NCBI GenBank assembly: GCA_026390635.1
Contig: JAPLFO010000139.1
Location: forward strand, 124,227-160,080
DNA from: Ignavibacteriales bacterium
GTDB taxonomy: Bacteria > Bacteroidota > Ignavibacteria > UBA10030 > UBA8401
DNA length: 35,854 nucleotides
Reading direction: 5' to 3'
A program made the position numbers and the translations under genes. Below the pieces are notes generated by a model. That model had not been told where the DNA came from. It saw nothing but the letters and a program-made list of their open reading frames with translations, and did not search any database. This document shows, piece by piece, positions 25,488 through 33,739 of the stretch. Each line of letters starts with the position of its first letter. Position 1 is the first letter of the stretch.

Positions 25488-25575
25488 GTCATTCTGAGCG
25501 AAGCGAAGAATCCATTTATTGTTTTCAGGTCATAATGATGGATTCTTCGCCCCGTTTCACGGCGCTCAGAATGAC
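25488..25575. repeat. Bipartite palindrome (GTCATTCTGAGCG / CGCTCAGAATGAC)
   Basis: Two nested perfect 13-bp stems: GTCATTCTGAGCG (25488-25500) with CGCTCAGAATGAC (25563-25575), and GCGAAGAATCCAT (25503-25515) with ATGGATTCTTCGC (25538-25550), 22-nt apical loop. It lies between the Ig-like lipoprotein stop and the receptor start and could end transcription or stabilise mRNA. The GTCATTCTGAGCGAAGCGAA motif is familiar to me from many bacterial genomes (recollection). Confidence 0.8.
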
Positions 25576-25620
25576 AATCCTTGAAGTCTTTTTTAGATAT
25601 CTCAAATCAAATCTCAAAGC

Positions 25621-26919
25621 TTAGGGAACAATATACTCTTCGTTTGTGAGCAGCCTATCGCCGTTCGCAAAGCTGATCAAGATACGATAATAATAGTGAT
25701 TGTATATCCCCTGTACGACGGTGGTGTCCGCAAACGACGTGACGCTCTGATCTGTGATTGTCGCGAGGACCGGACTGGTTTTAGTCAGATTTGGAACACT
25801 GTCGCGCAGTACCTGGTAACTCTGAAAACTTGCGTCGGGTGTTGATGTCCATTGGATGGAAGGAGCATTAGAGATCATCCATATCGGACTGAGCGCAACG
25901 GTTGTATACGCTCGTAATGTGAATACTGCAGGAGCAGAGCCCTTTGAAGCGTCCACGTACAACCGCACACGATAGTCGCCGGTAGTATGGCCGAAGACAA
26001 AAGGAATCATGAACCGCATCGGAACCACCGAAGAATCTTTCAACCCGCGTCCCCAAAGGGATCCTCCGTCCGGCAATTCGCTCACCGGGTCAAATCGCAA
26101 CACATAATTGCCGTATTTGTCTTTTGCGCAGACGGTCAGCGGCTCTGTCCGGGTGTCAATAAATCCGGCCTGATTGTCGCCCGCATAGGCATAGATCGAC
26201 GCCGGCGGCGCAGGGACAACCCGGGCGGTCAGGTTTATAGGCGAAGAGGATGAGCCGTCAACAGTGATTTCGCTCTGTGTATATGTGCCGGCAACAGTAT
26301 CCATCCTCCAGTAATTGGTTACGGTGCCACTGGTGTCGGTAACAAGAGTTGATTGAGCGAAAAAGGACTTACCGCTCGTCACTCTGAACTTGACGTTTGC
26401 TCCGGGAGACGGATTGTTGAACTGATCCAGGACAAGTACTTTGAGAGGAAACAAAGTGCCGGCGGTCAGATCTCTGTCGGGATACATGAGCAGGCGGAAA
26501 TCTGTCGCCAAGCCGCCCAGGGATTTGAGCCTGAAGACAACGGGCGATCCTTTAATCCCTTGATAGACAGCCTGCACAACAATCGAATCTGACTTTGATC
26601 CATAGATGAAATACGCCCGGGCAATGCCGTTGTTGTCAGTTGTCACGAGGGACTTTGTGAATTCGGCACTTCCTTTCACCAGGACAAATTCGACATACAG
26701 ACCCTTGGATGGTTTATTGCCGGTGGTAAAAACTCTCACAGCCAGGGGCGAAGAAGCTTTTGTTCCGCAGATGCCGGATTGAAGATTGCCGGAATACATT
26801 TCCATTCTGTCCGGGGGCTCCAGACCGGTGCCGATGGGCGAACTTCTATCCATGCAATGGAAGGAAGAGGATGTAACGACGGCGAGAGTCAAGAGCAACG
26901 CTGTATATCGGATATTCAT
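25621..26919 (-). CDS. Lipoprotein with Ig-like (Big_1 type) domains
   Basis: 432 residues. N-terminus MNIRYTALLLTLAVVTSSSFHC, Cys22 probably lipidated, although FHC is a poor lipobox. Two tandem bacterial Ig-like domains follow (about 50-145 and 150-245): GLYVEFVLVKGSAEFTKSLV...TTDNNGIARAYFIYG and LVLDQFNNPSPGANVKFRVT...TDTSGTVTNYWRMD, the alternation typical of Big_1/invasin-like repeats. The C-terminal part (about 345-432) looks like a fibronectin-type segment (SIQWTSTPDASFQSYQVLRD). Probably a surface adhesion or scaffold protein. It starts 21 bases after the paralogous lipoprotein stop, so the two are likely co-transcribed. Confidence 0.82.
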   Translation of the reverse strand: MNIRYTALLLTLAVVTSSSFHCMDRSSPIGTGLEPPDRMEMYSGNLQSGICGTKASSPLAVRVFTTGNKPSKGLYVEFVLVKGSAEFTKSLVTTDNNGIARAYFIYGSKSDSIVVQAVYQGIKGSPVVFRLKSLGGLATDFRLLMYPDRDLTAGTLFPLKVLVLDQFNNPSPGANVKFRVTSGKSFFAQSTLVTDTSGTVTNYWRMDTVAGTYTQSEITVDGSSSSPINLTARVVPAPPASIYAYAGDNQAGFIDTRTEPLTVCAKDKYGNYVLRFDPVSELPDGGSLWGRGLKDSSVVPMRFMIPFVFGHTTGDYRVRLYVDASKGSAPAVFTLRAYTTVALSPIWMISNAPSIQWTSTPDASFQSYQVLRDSVPNLTKTSPVLATITDQSVTSFADTTVVQGIYNHYYYRILISFANGDRLLTNEEYIVP

Positions 26920-26940
26920 GAGTCGGCCGGTCAGATTACT

Positions 26941-27645
26941 TTATGGAAGACTATAGTATAGTTCGCATGAGCGCTGCGGATCGCGGACTATTTCACACGA
27001 TCCGTATGGATCAACATATGGATATATGTAACAACTCGAAAATTTCATTTCCGGGGCGTGCATGTGTGCCGTCTGCTCAAATAGGCGCACATATCCGCTG
27101 ACCCTGTATGCCTGCGGGCAGAAAAACCACCGGCTGACCGAAGCAGGAACGCCGTTCACCCATACCGTGGCCTGGCAATTGTATTTTCTGGAGCCATTGA
27201 ATGCCGGCTGCATATAGATTGTTGTGCTGTCATCCGTTTTCAGGTTCCAGTAGTACCATAACGTCACGGAAGCGCCGGAGGGGATCGTCAAAATGCCTTT
27301 CGATCCATCGTAGAGCGGCGATCCGTTCAGGTTTGCATTAGTCAGCTTCGCGGTGCGTATCGTAGAGATTTCTCCGATCAGCATCCGGTCGATCAGCCAT
27401 TCGATCGTCAGTTCTCCGTCAATAGCGGCCTTAGCCTGAATTGCTTCGGAGTAGTTGTTCTTTAATATGAATTTGATGATGTATCCGTTGTTCGATCTGG
27501 AGAAATCGTACACCCAGGAAAGGCTGGTAGTGAAAAGCTGCGACGGATCATTGCGGGCCGGCAAAACTTCATCACATGAGAAAATCGACAATAGCGAAAG
27601 CATGAAGGCAGCCAGAAAGCAAACAACGCCGACATTTCTTTTCAT
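26941..27645 (-). CDS. Lipoprotein, paralogue of the gene at 21230-21955
   Basis: 234 residues from ATG 27645: MKRNVGVVCFLAAFMLSLLSIFSC gives a good lipoprotein signal with Cys24 lipidated. Mature sequence begins DEVLPARNDPSQLF and shares IEWLI, YYWNLKTDDST, QAYRV and KFSSCYIYPY with its paralogue 5 kb away. The open frame runs 63 codons further upstream (to 27834) only because it passes through the hairpin repeat; the added residues (HFFCLETKEMTKEKFKT) are repeat translation and are excluded. First gene of a minus-strand run with the Ig-like lipoprotein (21-base gap). Function unknown; no family recognised. Confidence 0.8.
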   Translation of the reverse strand: MKRNVGVVCFLAAFMLSLLSIFSCDEVLPARNDPSQLFTTSLSWVYDFSRSNNGYIIKFILKNNYSEAIQAKAAIDGELTIEWLIDRMLIGEISTIRTAKLTNANLNGSPLYDGSKGILTIPSGASVTLWYYWNLKTDDSTTIYMQPAFNGSRKYNCQATVWVNGVPASVSRWFFCPQAYRVSGYVRLFEQTAHMHAPEMKFSSCYIYPYVDPYGSCEIVRDPQRSCELYYSLP

Positions 27646-27738
27646 TGATCTGTTATCGGACGAAGAACTTGCCGGCAAATGGCTATCTCGGTTTATTGCA
27701 CAATCATCCATAGAAACCTTGTATTTGTAGGGTCGCAC

Positions 27739-27946
27739 TTGCCCATATTTTTCGTCAGTCTTGAATTTTTCTTTCGTCATTTCTTTTGTTTCAAGACAAA
27801 AGAAATGACACTTTTGCGTGCTTTTAGAGAGCACAATAATAGATCAATGCTCAAATAACAGGGCATACTCCTATGACTCTCAAAGAATTCGTCAATTCTA
27901 TGCGTATAGGCCTGTATTCCTTTGTTCCAAAATTATTTTGGACAGT
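27739..27946 (-). mobile_element. Second, truncated copy of the MITE-like element
   Basis: Minus-strand copy of the left ~190 bp of the element at 22009. From TCTAAAAGCA to ATGGGCAA (27739-27832) it has only 2 differences in about 90 bases, including the whole hairpin. Further out the match is looser but keeps GGAATACAG, AGAATTGA, GCATTGAT and the terminal TGTCCAAAATAA (27933-27944 on the plus strand as TTATTTTGGACA). The other terminus and the flanking direct repeat are missing. It covers the 5' leader of the lipoprotein gene at 27645. Confidence 0.65.
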
Positions 27947-28002
27947 TGTGATGTAGAGAATTCTACTAACTCTCACTGCCGCGGAAAAGTTCGCGATGTG
28001 CT

Positions 28003-29118
28003 CTATTCGTCTGGAAATGCTGCCGGCGGAGGCTGTTCGCGAAAGACCGCGAAAAACCAGTGACGCAAATGAAATAACATGACACCCAGGAGAGCGCCGG
28101 CCGTATTGCTCAAGACGTCCATGATACTGGAGTAGCGTCCGGGCAGATACGCCTGTACCAATTCGATGAACAGACTGATGAAGAAGCCGAGTGCGGCCGC
28201 TTCAAGAGCGAGGCGAAGCACACTGCGGCGTTTCCGGTCGACGATTGCTCCGAAGCAAAATCCAAGCGGGAGAAAGAGCAAAATATTGGCAACAATATCC
28301 TGCACCGATATGCGCTCTTTGAAAAATGCCCGGGGGCTTTCGACCAGCACTGTTCGCCGTGCAGGAGCGTACGGGCGCGGAATAAACAATGCTGTTGTGG
28401 AATCCCGTCCCACGGAAAGGATGCGATCGTGTTCCGCCGATTGAAATGTGAATAGAAGAGCGGGCGAATGGATGCGCATCAGCAGTTCGGGATCGCGGAA
28501 AGAGAAGCCCGGAAGGCTTTCATCAAAAAACGCGAGCGTATAGACAACACCGGTCCATCCCGAATATCCATTAGGGTCGCTTCCAAGAACGAGCGGGTGG
28601 GATGTATTCCAACCGGAGAGATTAATGTGTCCCGTTCTTCGCTCAGCCCGCTTCACACCGTCAACATAGGCGCGGAGAAACTCGCCGTCGTATTCGATAC
28701 CGCACCAGATCTTGATATTGCGCCGCACGGCGTTCTCGATCACAAGAGTGCACCTGTCTGCGCCAGGCGCCCCTCCAAGACGAAAAGCGAGCGTCGATCC
28801 GTATTGGAAGAGCGAAAAATTAACTTCGCCACTGTTGGCTGCATTGCTGAGCAAGGTAGTGCTGTAGGAGCGAACTGAAATGCCGGGTGTGTAGTGGACG
28901 AGGATCGTGAATTGCGTCAGGTTCCGGCAGGTCGCCGGCAGGGAATCGGTGTATATTATAGAGGGCGGAGTAAGATAAACACCTCCGCCAGGCAATAGAA
29001 CGGCTTCGTTCTCCTGAAAGAATGTAAATGGCAATAGTGTCAACAGCAGAATCAGACAGAGAAAGCCCGAAAACAGATAGCCGGCATAGCGCTCGGCAAT
29101 ATTGAGTATCAATTCCAT
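28003..29118 (-). CDS. VanZ-family membrane protein with LamG-like domain
   Basis: 371 residues. N-terminal membrane helix (about 14-34), then a 200-residue extracytoplasmic insert with a concanavalin/LamG-like pattern (FTILVHYTPG, IWCGIEYDGEFLRAYVDGVK, LVLGSDPNGYSGWTGVVYTL), then three or four membrane helices with VanZ motifs DIVANILLFLPLGFCFG and SLFIELVQAYLPGRYSSIMD plus VLSNTAGALLGVM. VanZ-like proteins have an ill-defined envelope role (teicoplanin resistance in VanZ itself). The inserted lectin-like domain suggests sugar or polysaccharide recognition; this is inference. It is divergent from the TPR gene. Confidence 0.88.
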   Translation of the reverse strand: MELILNIAERYAGYLFSGFLCLILLLTLLPFTFFQENEAVLLPGGGVYLTPPSIIYTDSLPATCRNLTQFTILVHYTPGISVRSYSTTLLSNAANSGEVNFSLFQYGSTLAFRLGGAPGADRCTLVIENAVRRNIKIWCGIEYDGEFLRAYVDGVKRAERRTGHINLSGWNTSHPLVLGSDPNGYSGWTGVVYTLAFFDESLPGFSFRDPELLMRIHSPALLFTFQSAEHDRILSVGRDSTTALFIPRPYAPARRTVLVESPRAFFKERISVQDIVANILLFLPLGFCFGAIVDRKRRSVLRLALEAAALGFFISLFIELVQAYLPGRYSSIMDVLSNTAGALLGVMLFHLRHWFFAVFREQPPPAAFPDE

Positions 29119-29195
29119 GATAAATAGTACTCATTTTGAGATAGAAAGGAAAGGTATCGCGTGCACGGCGGAACACTTCCGGGACGATGCAACAT

Positions 29196-29224
29196 TTGCG
29201 AAATCATTTCTGAATTGCTATACT
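29196..29224 (+). promoter_or_regulatory. Probable sigma70-type promoter of the TPR gene
   Basis: TTGCGA (29196-29201), 17-base spacer, TATACT (29219-29224). It would give a leader of about 135 bases before the ATG at 29367. Similarity to consensus is 4/6 and 5/6. Confidence 0.55.
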
Positions 29225-29366
29225 GCAATGTTCATAAACGGCGATAAAACGGGAAAAAATCTTGAGATGTGATCCATCGCAGCCGCAGATTCTGTACTCA
29301 ATGAGCCGAGTCAACAGAAACCATCGCCTCGCCCTCTCTATATATAATATGCAAAGGAAAAATCCT

Positions 29367-30137
29367 ATGAAGCATTTGCTTATCTCCATGATCTTTGTTG
29401 CAGCAATTGTCTCGATGGCGCCCGGCCAGGGCAATCCCTCATCGGCGCTGATTGCAGAGGGAGACAATTATGCGGAGAAGGTGTTTGACAACCCAAAAGC
29501 GCTTGCCAGCTATGAAAAAGCGCTGAAGTCCGATCCGAACAATGTCGAAATACTCTGGCGTATCAGCCGTTCGTACGTTGATATCGGCGAACATCTGCCC
29601 GCGGGAACCAAGGAAGAAAAAGCCAAGCAGATGGACTATTATCAGAAAGCGACCGAGTATGCCAACAAAGCAATCGCGGCAAACGGGAGCAGTTCAATGG
29701 CATATACACGGCGGGCCATTTCCAACGGACGTGTCGCGCTCTTCAAGGGAATCTGGGATGCGCTCGATCTTGTGAAGCAGGTGAAGGCGGATTGTGAGAA
29801 GGCAATCGAGTTGGACAAAGCAAATGCTGCCGCACATTACGTTCTGGCACGCACGCACTACAAGGTATGCGAAAAGCCGAAAATGGTCCGCTGGCCGCTC
29901 GGACTCAGCTGGGGCAATCTGGATGACTCCCGTTCGCATTTTGAAAAAGCGATCGAATTGCGCCCCGGCTTCATCATGTATCGTCTGGATGCGGCGCGTA
30001 TGTACGTGGAAATAGATGAATATGGTCTTGCCCGTGAACAATTGACGAAGATTCAAACCCTTGCCACCGAGGACGAAGACGACAATCAGTTCCGCAAGGA
30101 GGCAAAAGAATTGTTCGAGCAGATAAAAAATAAGTAG
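29367..30137 (+). CDS. Exported TPR-repeat protein
   Basis: 256 residues. The start at 29367 (after AAAGGA) gives a signal peptide MKHLLISMIFVAAIVSMAPGQG; in-frame upstream Mets at 29262 and 29349 are less convincing. Tetratricopeptide-like helical pairs follow: NPKALASYEKALKSDPNNVE, YYQKATEYANKAIAANGSSS, DCEKAIELDKANAAAHYVLA and SHFEKAIELRPGFIMYRLDA. The overall layout recalls the regulator-of-microtubule-dynamics-like TPR family found in bacteria and mitochondria, but that is a weak impression. Likely a periplasmic protein-interaction scaffold. A hairpin with T-run follows at 30161-30232. Confidence 0.87.
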   Translation: MKHLLISMIFVAAIVSMAPGQGNPSSALIAEGDNYAEKVFDNPKALASYEKALKSDPNNVEILWRISRSYVDIGEHLPAGTKEEKAKQMDYYQKATEYANKAIAANGSSSMAYTRRAISNGRVALFKGIWDALDLVKQVKADCEKAIELDKANAAAHYVLARTHYKVCEKPKMVRWPLGLSWGNLDDSRSHFEKAIELRPGFIMYRLDAARMYVEIDEYGLAREQLTKIQTLATEDEDDNQFRKEAKELFEQIKNK

Positions 30138-30160
30138 TCCGACGCAAGAAGAAAGAATCT

Positions 30161-30232
30161 CACGCAGAGACGCGGAGGGCGCGAAGAAAAGCTGACCATT
30201 GTCACCAGCTTTCGCGTTTTCCGCGTTTTTGT
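30161..30232 (+). terminator. Repeat-derived hairpin and probable terminator after the TPR gene
   Basis: Complex stem: CGCGGA / TCCGCG, CGCG / CGCG and AAAGCTG / CAGCTTT around a loop near 30197-30207, followed by TTTTT (30226-30230). The left arm begins CACGCAGAGACGCGGAGG, a dispersed intergenic repeat type I recall from many genomes. It starts 24 bases after the TPR stop. Confidence 0.6.
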
Positions 30233-30259
30233 GTGGAAGAGTCTACCCCCGTCATTTCC

Positions 30260-30397
30260 AATCCTCCCTATGAAAATATAATTCCTCCGCGGCCAAGCAT
30301 CGTACGATTTGAGATAATCAATTTGCCGGGTCAACGGATTGCAGTCAGGAAAAATACCAATATAGCCCCACCAATTCTGCACTGGACAGACCACTAG
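30260..30397 (+). pseudogene. Relic of a T9SS C-terminal sorting domain
   Basis: Frame from 30260 to TAG 30395-30397 reads NPPYENIIPPRPSIVRFEII then NLPGQRIAVRKNTN and ILHWTD. Compare the canonical pattern NPFNP-T-I-FSLP...V-LE(I/V)FN-LGQ-(V/I)AVL...(H)-VxWDG: P-P-x-SIVRFEIINLPGQRIAV is a clear match, followed by a decayed remainder. There is no start codon, no upstream protein and no ribosome site. It shows that a secreted-protein gene once stood here. Confidence 0.7.
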
Positions 30398-30547
30398 AAA
30401 TCTGGACGAAAAGTCCAGCCACCCCGAAGAATGCTTCGCAAAAGACTCCAAAGCACCAAGGTCATGTTTTTCAAGCTCTTTTCTTCGTGTCTTGGAGAGT
30501 TGGCGGCAAATGCCAGATTTTCGACCATGCTTCTGGCAGGTCTTTGC

Positions 30548-30574
30548 GTCAAGCGATTACATTCGTGTCAAGCG
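30548..30574 (+). promoter_or_regulatory. Direct repeat upstream of the caspase promoter
   Basis: GTCAAGCG at 30548-30555 and again at 30567-30574, 19-base period, ending 14 bases before the -35 box. Each is preceded by G(C/T) and followed by a C-ATTC-like tail. It looks like a tandem activator site; the regulator is unknown. Confidence 0.4.
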
Positions 30575-30588
30575 CCATTCGGGAATTC

Positions 30589-30617
30589 TTGACATTCCTG
30601 CAATTTTGTGGTATCCT
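30589..30617 (+). promoter_or_regulatory. Near-consensus sigma70-type promoter of the caspase operon
   Basis: TTGACA (30589-30594, perfect -35), 17-base spacer, TATCCT (30612-30617, 4/6 -10 box). Leader of about 155 bases before the ATG at 30779. Confidence 0.7.
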
Positions 30618-30778
30618 TACCTCGTTCCCCTGTCGCTCACAGCTCTTGACGCGATATTTCTCTCCTCTTCTTCCGGTTTGTGTCTTTCCATATCGCTGAG
30701 TCAGTCGTGTGGGCGAAGTAGTTCTCTTTGATTCTGCTTTACCGATTACGGTGTTCTTTCTTAGGCTCCGGAGGGCTT

Positions 30779-32695
30779 ATGAAGAAATCACTTTCTCTTT
30801 TCTTCCTTTCTCTTCTTTTTTTCCCCGCATTTCTGATCGCACAGCCGAGTCGCGGATTTGTCAACAAAGGCAGCACCGCCACTGATGAAATCACTCCCGG
30901 ACAATACTTTGCTCTCATTATTGGTGTTGACAAGTACGCCGATCCCGCGATCAATTCTCTCGAGCAGCCGGTCAAAGATGCAATCCGCCTGGAACGGATG
31001 ATCAAGTCGAACTACAACTTTCGTGAGGAGAATATTTCGTTTCTGGAAAACCCAACGCGGGAAGATCTCCTCGCGGTCTTCGAAAGACTCTCCACGCAGC
31101 TTGGCCCTGAAGATAATCTCCTTATTTTTTACGCTGGTCACGGATATTGGGATCAGGATAATGGCCAAGGATACTGGCTTCCTGCCGATGCCAGGAAAAG
31201 CAATCGATCACGATGGGTTTCCAATGCTGATCTTCGCGATTTTGTACGCGGACTGAAAACAAAACACACGTTATTAATTTCCGATGCCTGTTTCAGCGGT
31301 GGAATCTTCAGAACCCGATCTGCCTTCGATGATGCTTCGGCCGCAATCTCGGAATTGTACCGTAATCCAAGCCGGAAGGCGATGACAAGCGGAGCGATGA
31401 AAGAAGTTCCCGACAAAAGTGTCTTCATCGACTATCTCGTGAGAAAATTGGAAGAGAATAATGATCCCTTTCTTCCATCCCAGCGCCTGTTTGCGTCATT
31501 GCTCGAACCGGTAATCAACAATTCGACGGTCAAACAGACTCCGCAATTTGGGACCATTATGGAAACCGGCGATGAGGGGGGCGATTTCATTTTCTACAAA
31601 CCATCCGCGATTAAGAACGCCAATACGCTTGTCATCGCCTCCAATGTCGAGGATGCGGAGGTCTTTCTCAATGGAAAATACCTGGGGAAAGCCAACCCCC
31701 TGTGGAAGGAGCCCAAGATAACGGCCGGCAAGAATATCCTCGAAGTCAAAAAGGAGGGGTATGTGTCTCTCAAAAAAGAGATTGACATGCCGACTCGGGG
31801 AGAATATGCCGTGAATGTTGAACTTGAAGCTCATCATTTTGCGGATTTGTCGATCGAGATCAATCAAACGAACGCCGCTATCTATATCGATGGAACAATG
31901 ATCGGCACTACGAACAAGAACAGTCAACGCATTTCCAGTCGTGATCTCCCCTGGGGTGACCATACGATTGAAGTCGAAGCGAGTGGATTCAAGAATTACC
32001 AGCAAAAAATCACGTTGAAAGAGCACAAAGAATATCCGCTTTTTGTGAATTTGAAACAGAGTTCAGCCACGCTTGCGCTGCGCGGTAAAGTTCCATCGAG
32101 AGTGTTCCTGAACAATGCTTTCGTCGGCAATGCACCGGCTGCTGCGCTGGACGTTCCCGCGGGGCTGCATGACCTGAAATTGTCACAACCCGGATATGAA
32201 GATTTCGAACAGGAAATTTCCGTTGTTGCTGACAAGCAGTATACAATCAACTACAATCTCGTGCAAAAGACAGCATCCTCTTCTTTCACTCGATCACTTG
32301 TTTTTCCCGGGCGTGGTCAGTTCTACCAGGGACGCGCGTTGGCGGGATGGTTCTACATGACGGTGTTCGTGGGGGTTGCCGGTGCCGTGGCATATTGTCA
32401 AAACGACTTGAACGAGAAGACGCTGGCGTACAACAATGCGTACGATGCCTACAACAAAGCGGATCAATCGTCTTGGCACGCGCGCAAGTCAGAATTGGAT
32501 CTGGCAGATTCCCGGCTGACAACGGCGACAGATCTGCGCAACTATGCCGCCATTGGCGTTATCGGTGTCTATCTTCTCAATGTTGTGGACGTAGTGCTCT
32601 TTGCACCGGAATGGAAATCGCCGACGCTTCTTGAGATATCGTACCAGCCCGCACATCGTGGCATGGTGAATTGTACCGCATCAATCAACTTTTAA
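30779..32695 (+). CDS. Exported caspase (peptidase C14) - PEGA - DUF5683-like protein
   Basis: 638 residues. Signal peptide MKKSLSLFFLSLLFFPAFLIAQ; start 30779 follows GGAGGG. Residues about 40-275 form a caspase/metacaspase domain with catalytic His121 (FYAGHGYW) and Cys171 (ISDACFSGG). Three PEGA repeats follow (about 282-350, 354-427, 428-496; e.g. AEVFLNGKYLGKANPLWKEP, AAIYIDGTMIGTTNKNSQ, SRVFLNNAFVGNAPA). The C-terminal part (about 503-638) has SLVFPGRGQFYQGRALAGW and two hydrophobic helices, resembling DUF5683. Both active-site residues are intact. It is probably anchored at the envelope with its protease and PEGA modules in the periplasm. Eleven bases separate it from the next lipoprotein gene. 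Confidence 0.93.
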   Translation: MKKSLSLFFLSLLFFPAFLIAQPSRGFVNKGSTATDEITPGQYFALIIGVDKYADPAINSLEQPVKDAIRLERMIKSNYNFREENISFLENPTREDLLAVFERLSTQLGPEDNLLIFYAGHGYWDQDNGQGYWLPADARKSNRSRWVSNADLRDFVRGLKTKHTLLISDACFSGGIFRTRSAFDDASAAISELYRNPSRKAMTSGAMKEVPDKSVFIDYLVRKLEENNDPFLPSQRLFASLLEPVINNSTVKQTPQFGTIMETGDEGGDFIFYKPSAIKNANTLVIASNVEDAEVFLNGKYLGKANPLWKEPKITAGKNILEVKKEGYVSLKKEIDMPTRGEYAVNVELEAHHFADLSIEINQTNAAIYIDGTMIGTTNKNSQRISSRDLPWGDHTIEVEASGFKNYQQKITLKEHKEYPLFVNLKQSSATLALRGKVPSRVFLNNAFVGNAPAAALDVPAGLHDLKLSQPGYEDFEQEISVVADKQYTINYNLVQKTASSSFTRSLVFPGRGQFYQGRALAGWFYMTVFVGVAGAVAYCQNDLNEKTLAYNNAYDAYNKADQSSWHARKSELDLADSRLTTATDLRNYAAIGVIGVYLLNVVDVVLFAPEWKSPTLLEISYQPAHRGMVNCTASINF

Positions 32696-32706
32696 CATCA
32701 TACGAC

Positions 32707-33549
32707 ATGAAACGGTCTGTCTTCATTTTTCCATTCGGTGTTGCGCTGCTTCTTGCACTCGCATCCGGTTGTGAACAGAAGAAGGGAGCCATCACCGATA
32801 TCGCAAATCCCTTCGATACTACAACATCTGCCTATGTCTGGCCGGTGACGACTCTTATTGAAGGTCCGGCTGATAACGGTACGATTCACTCTCCTAGTGT
32901 GACCTTTCGCTGGTCGGGGACAGAGCATGTGATTCGCTATGAAATATCGATGAATTCCGGAGCATGGGCATCGACCACCGCAACGACGGTCACCTATGAC
33001 GATCTGGATGAGGGGACGTATACGATAGCAATCCGTTCCATTCGCGACGACAACGTTGTCGAAACAAATCCGCCCCGAAGAACATTTATTGTGGATGCAG
33101 TGACAGCCGAGAACTCCGTCCTGTTTTATCCGCGAAAAAATAGGACGACGGCGCTGAATGCTGTTTCCACGTATGCCATTCGATGTGAAAATTTCAAGAA
33201 TGTTGCCGGGCTCCAATTGACGCTCCAATTCGATCCGGCGCAGATCGACATCACAGATGCGAAGAATCTCAACGGATCCATTTTTCAAAAGAGCGGCATG
33301 AGCGCAAGCGTGTTGCTCGGCACTAGCGGGCCGGGAAAGAACATCATCAACATCGTCGCCCTGCCGGCGAGCAAGGCAATCCCGTTCGGAGTCTCCGGCT
33401 CCGATTTATTATTAACCCTCTCCGTGAAGCCGAAAGCGAAAGGACAGATTCCGATCGCGATTCTTGCAACTGAAACAATCATGCGGGATTCTACAAATGC
33501 GGTTCTGAAAAACGGTCAGATGGTGAATGGGTTGATTGAGGTTCAGTAG
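32707..33549 (+). CDS. Lipoprotein with cohesin-like domain
   Basis: 280 residues from ATG 32707. Lipobox LASGC (Cys22). Residues about 50-140 look like a fibronectin/Ig-type domain (PADNGTIHSPSVTFRWSG, YTIAIRSIRDDNVVETNPPR). Residues about 150-280 resemble a cohesin fold: VSTYAIRCENFKNVAGLQLT, LQFDPAQIDI and LLLTLSVKPKAKGQIPIAIL. Cohesin-like domains bind dockerin-type partners, but no dockerin is visible in this window. It sits 11 bases after the caspase stop, so it is almost certainly co-transcribed and may be its partner or substrate presenter. No terminator is visible in the 190 bases that follow. Confidence 0.83.
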   Translation: MKRSVFIFPFGVALLLALASGCEQKKGAITDIANPFDTTTSAYVWPVTTLIEGPADNGTIHSPSVTFRWSGTEHVIRYEISMNSGAWASTTATTVTYDDLDEGTYTIAIRSIRDDNVVETNPPRRTFIVDAVTAENSVLFYPRKNRTTALNAVSTYAIRCENFKNVAGLQLTLQFDPAQIDITDAKNLNGSIFQKSGMSASVLLGTSGPGKNIINIVALPASKAIPFGVSGSDLLLTLSVKPKAKGQIPIAILATETIMRDSTNAVLKNGQMVNGLIEVQ

Positions 33550-33739
33550 ATAGAAAGTCTGCTTGATATTGAGTTGCAGTCATCATGTCTCTATGAAGGC
33601 CACAGAAAAGACAGAAGAGTATTGCTCGTCCAGGTTGCAGCGGAGCAGGAACACAGCTCAATAGGATGAAATCGGTGCTATCATGAATACTTCGCGCCCG
33701 GTGATTCAATTCCTCCAAAATGTATGCGATAGGGTCTTT

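Noticed and set aside
30530-30550. Possible sigma54 promoter (TGGCAGGTCTTTGC)
   Set aside because: GG and GC are 9 bases apart instead of 10, and a better sigma70-type promoter lies 50 bases downstream.
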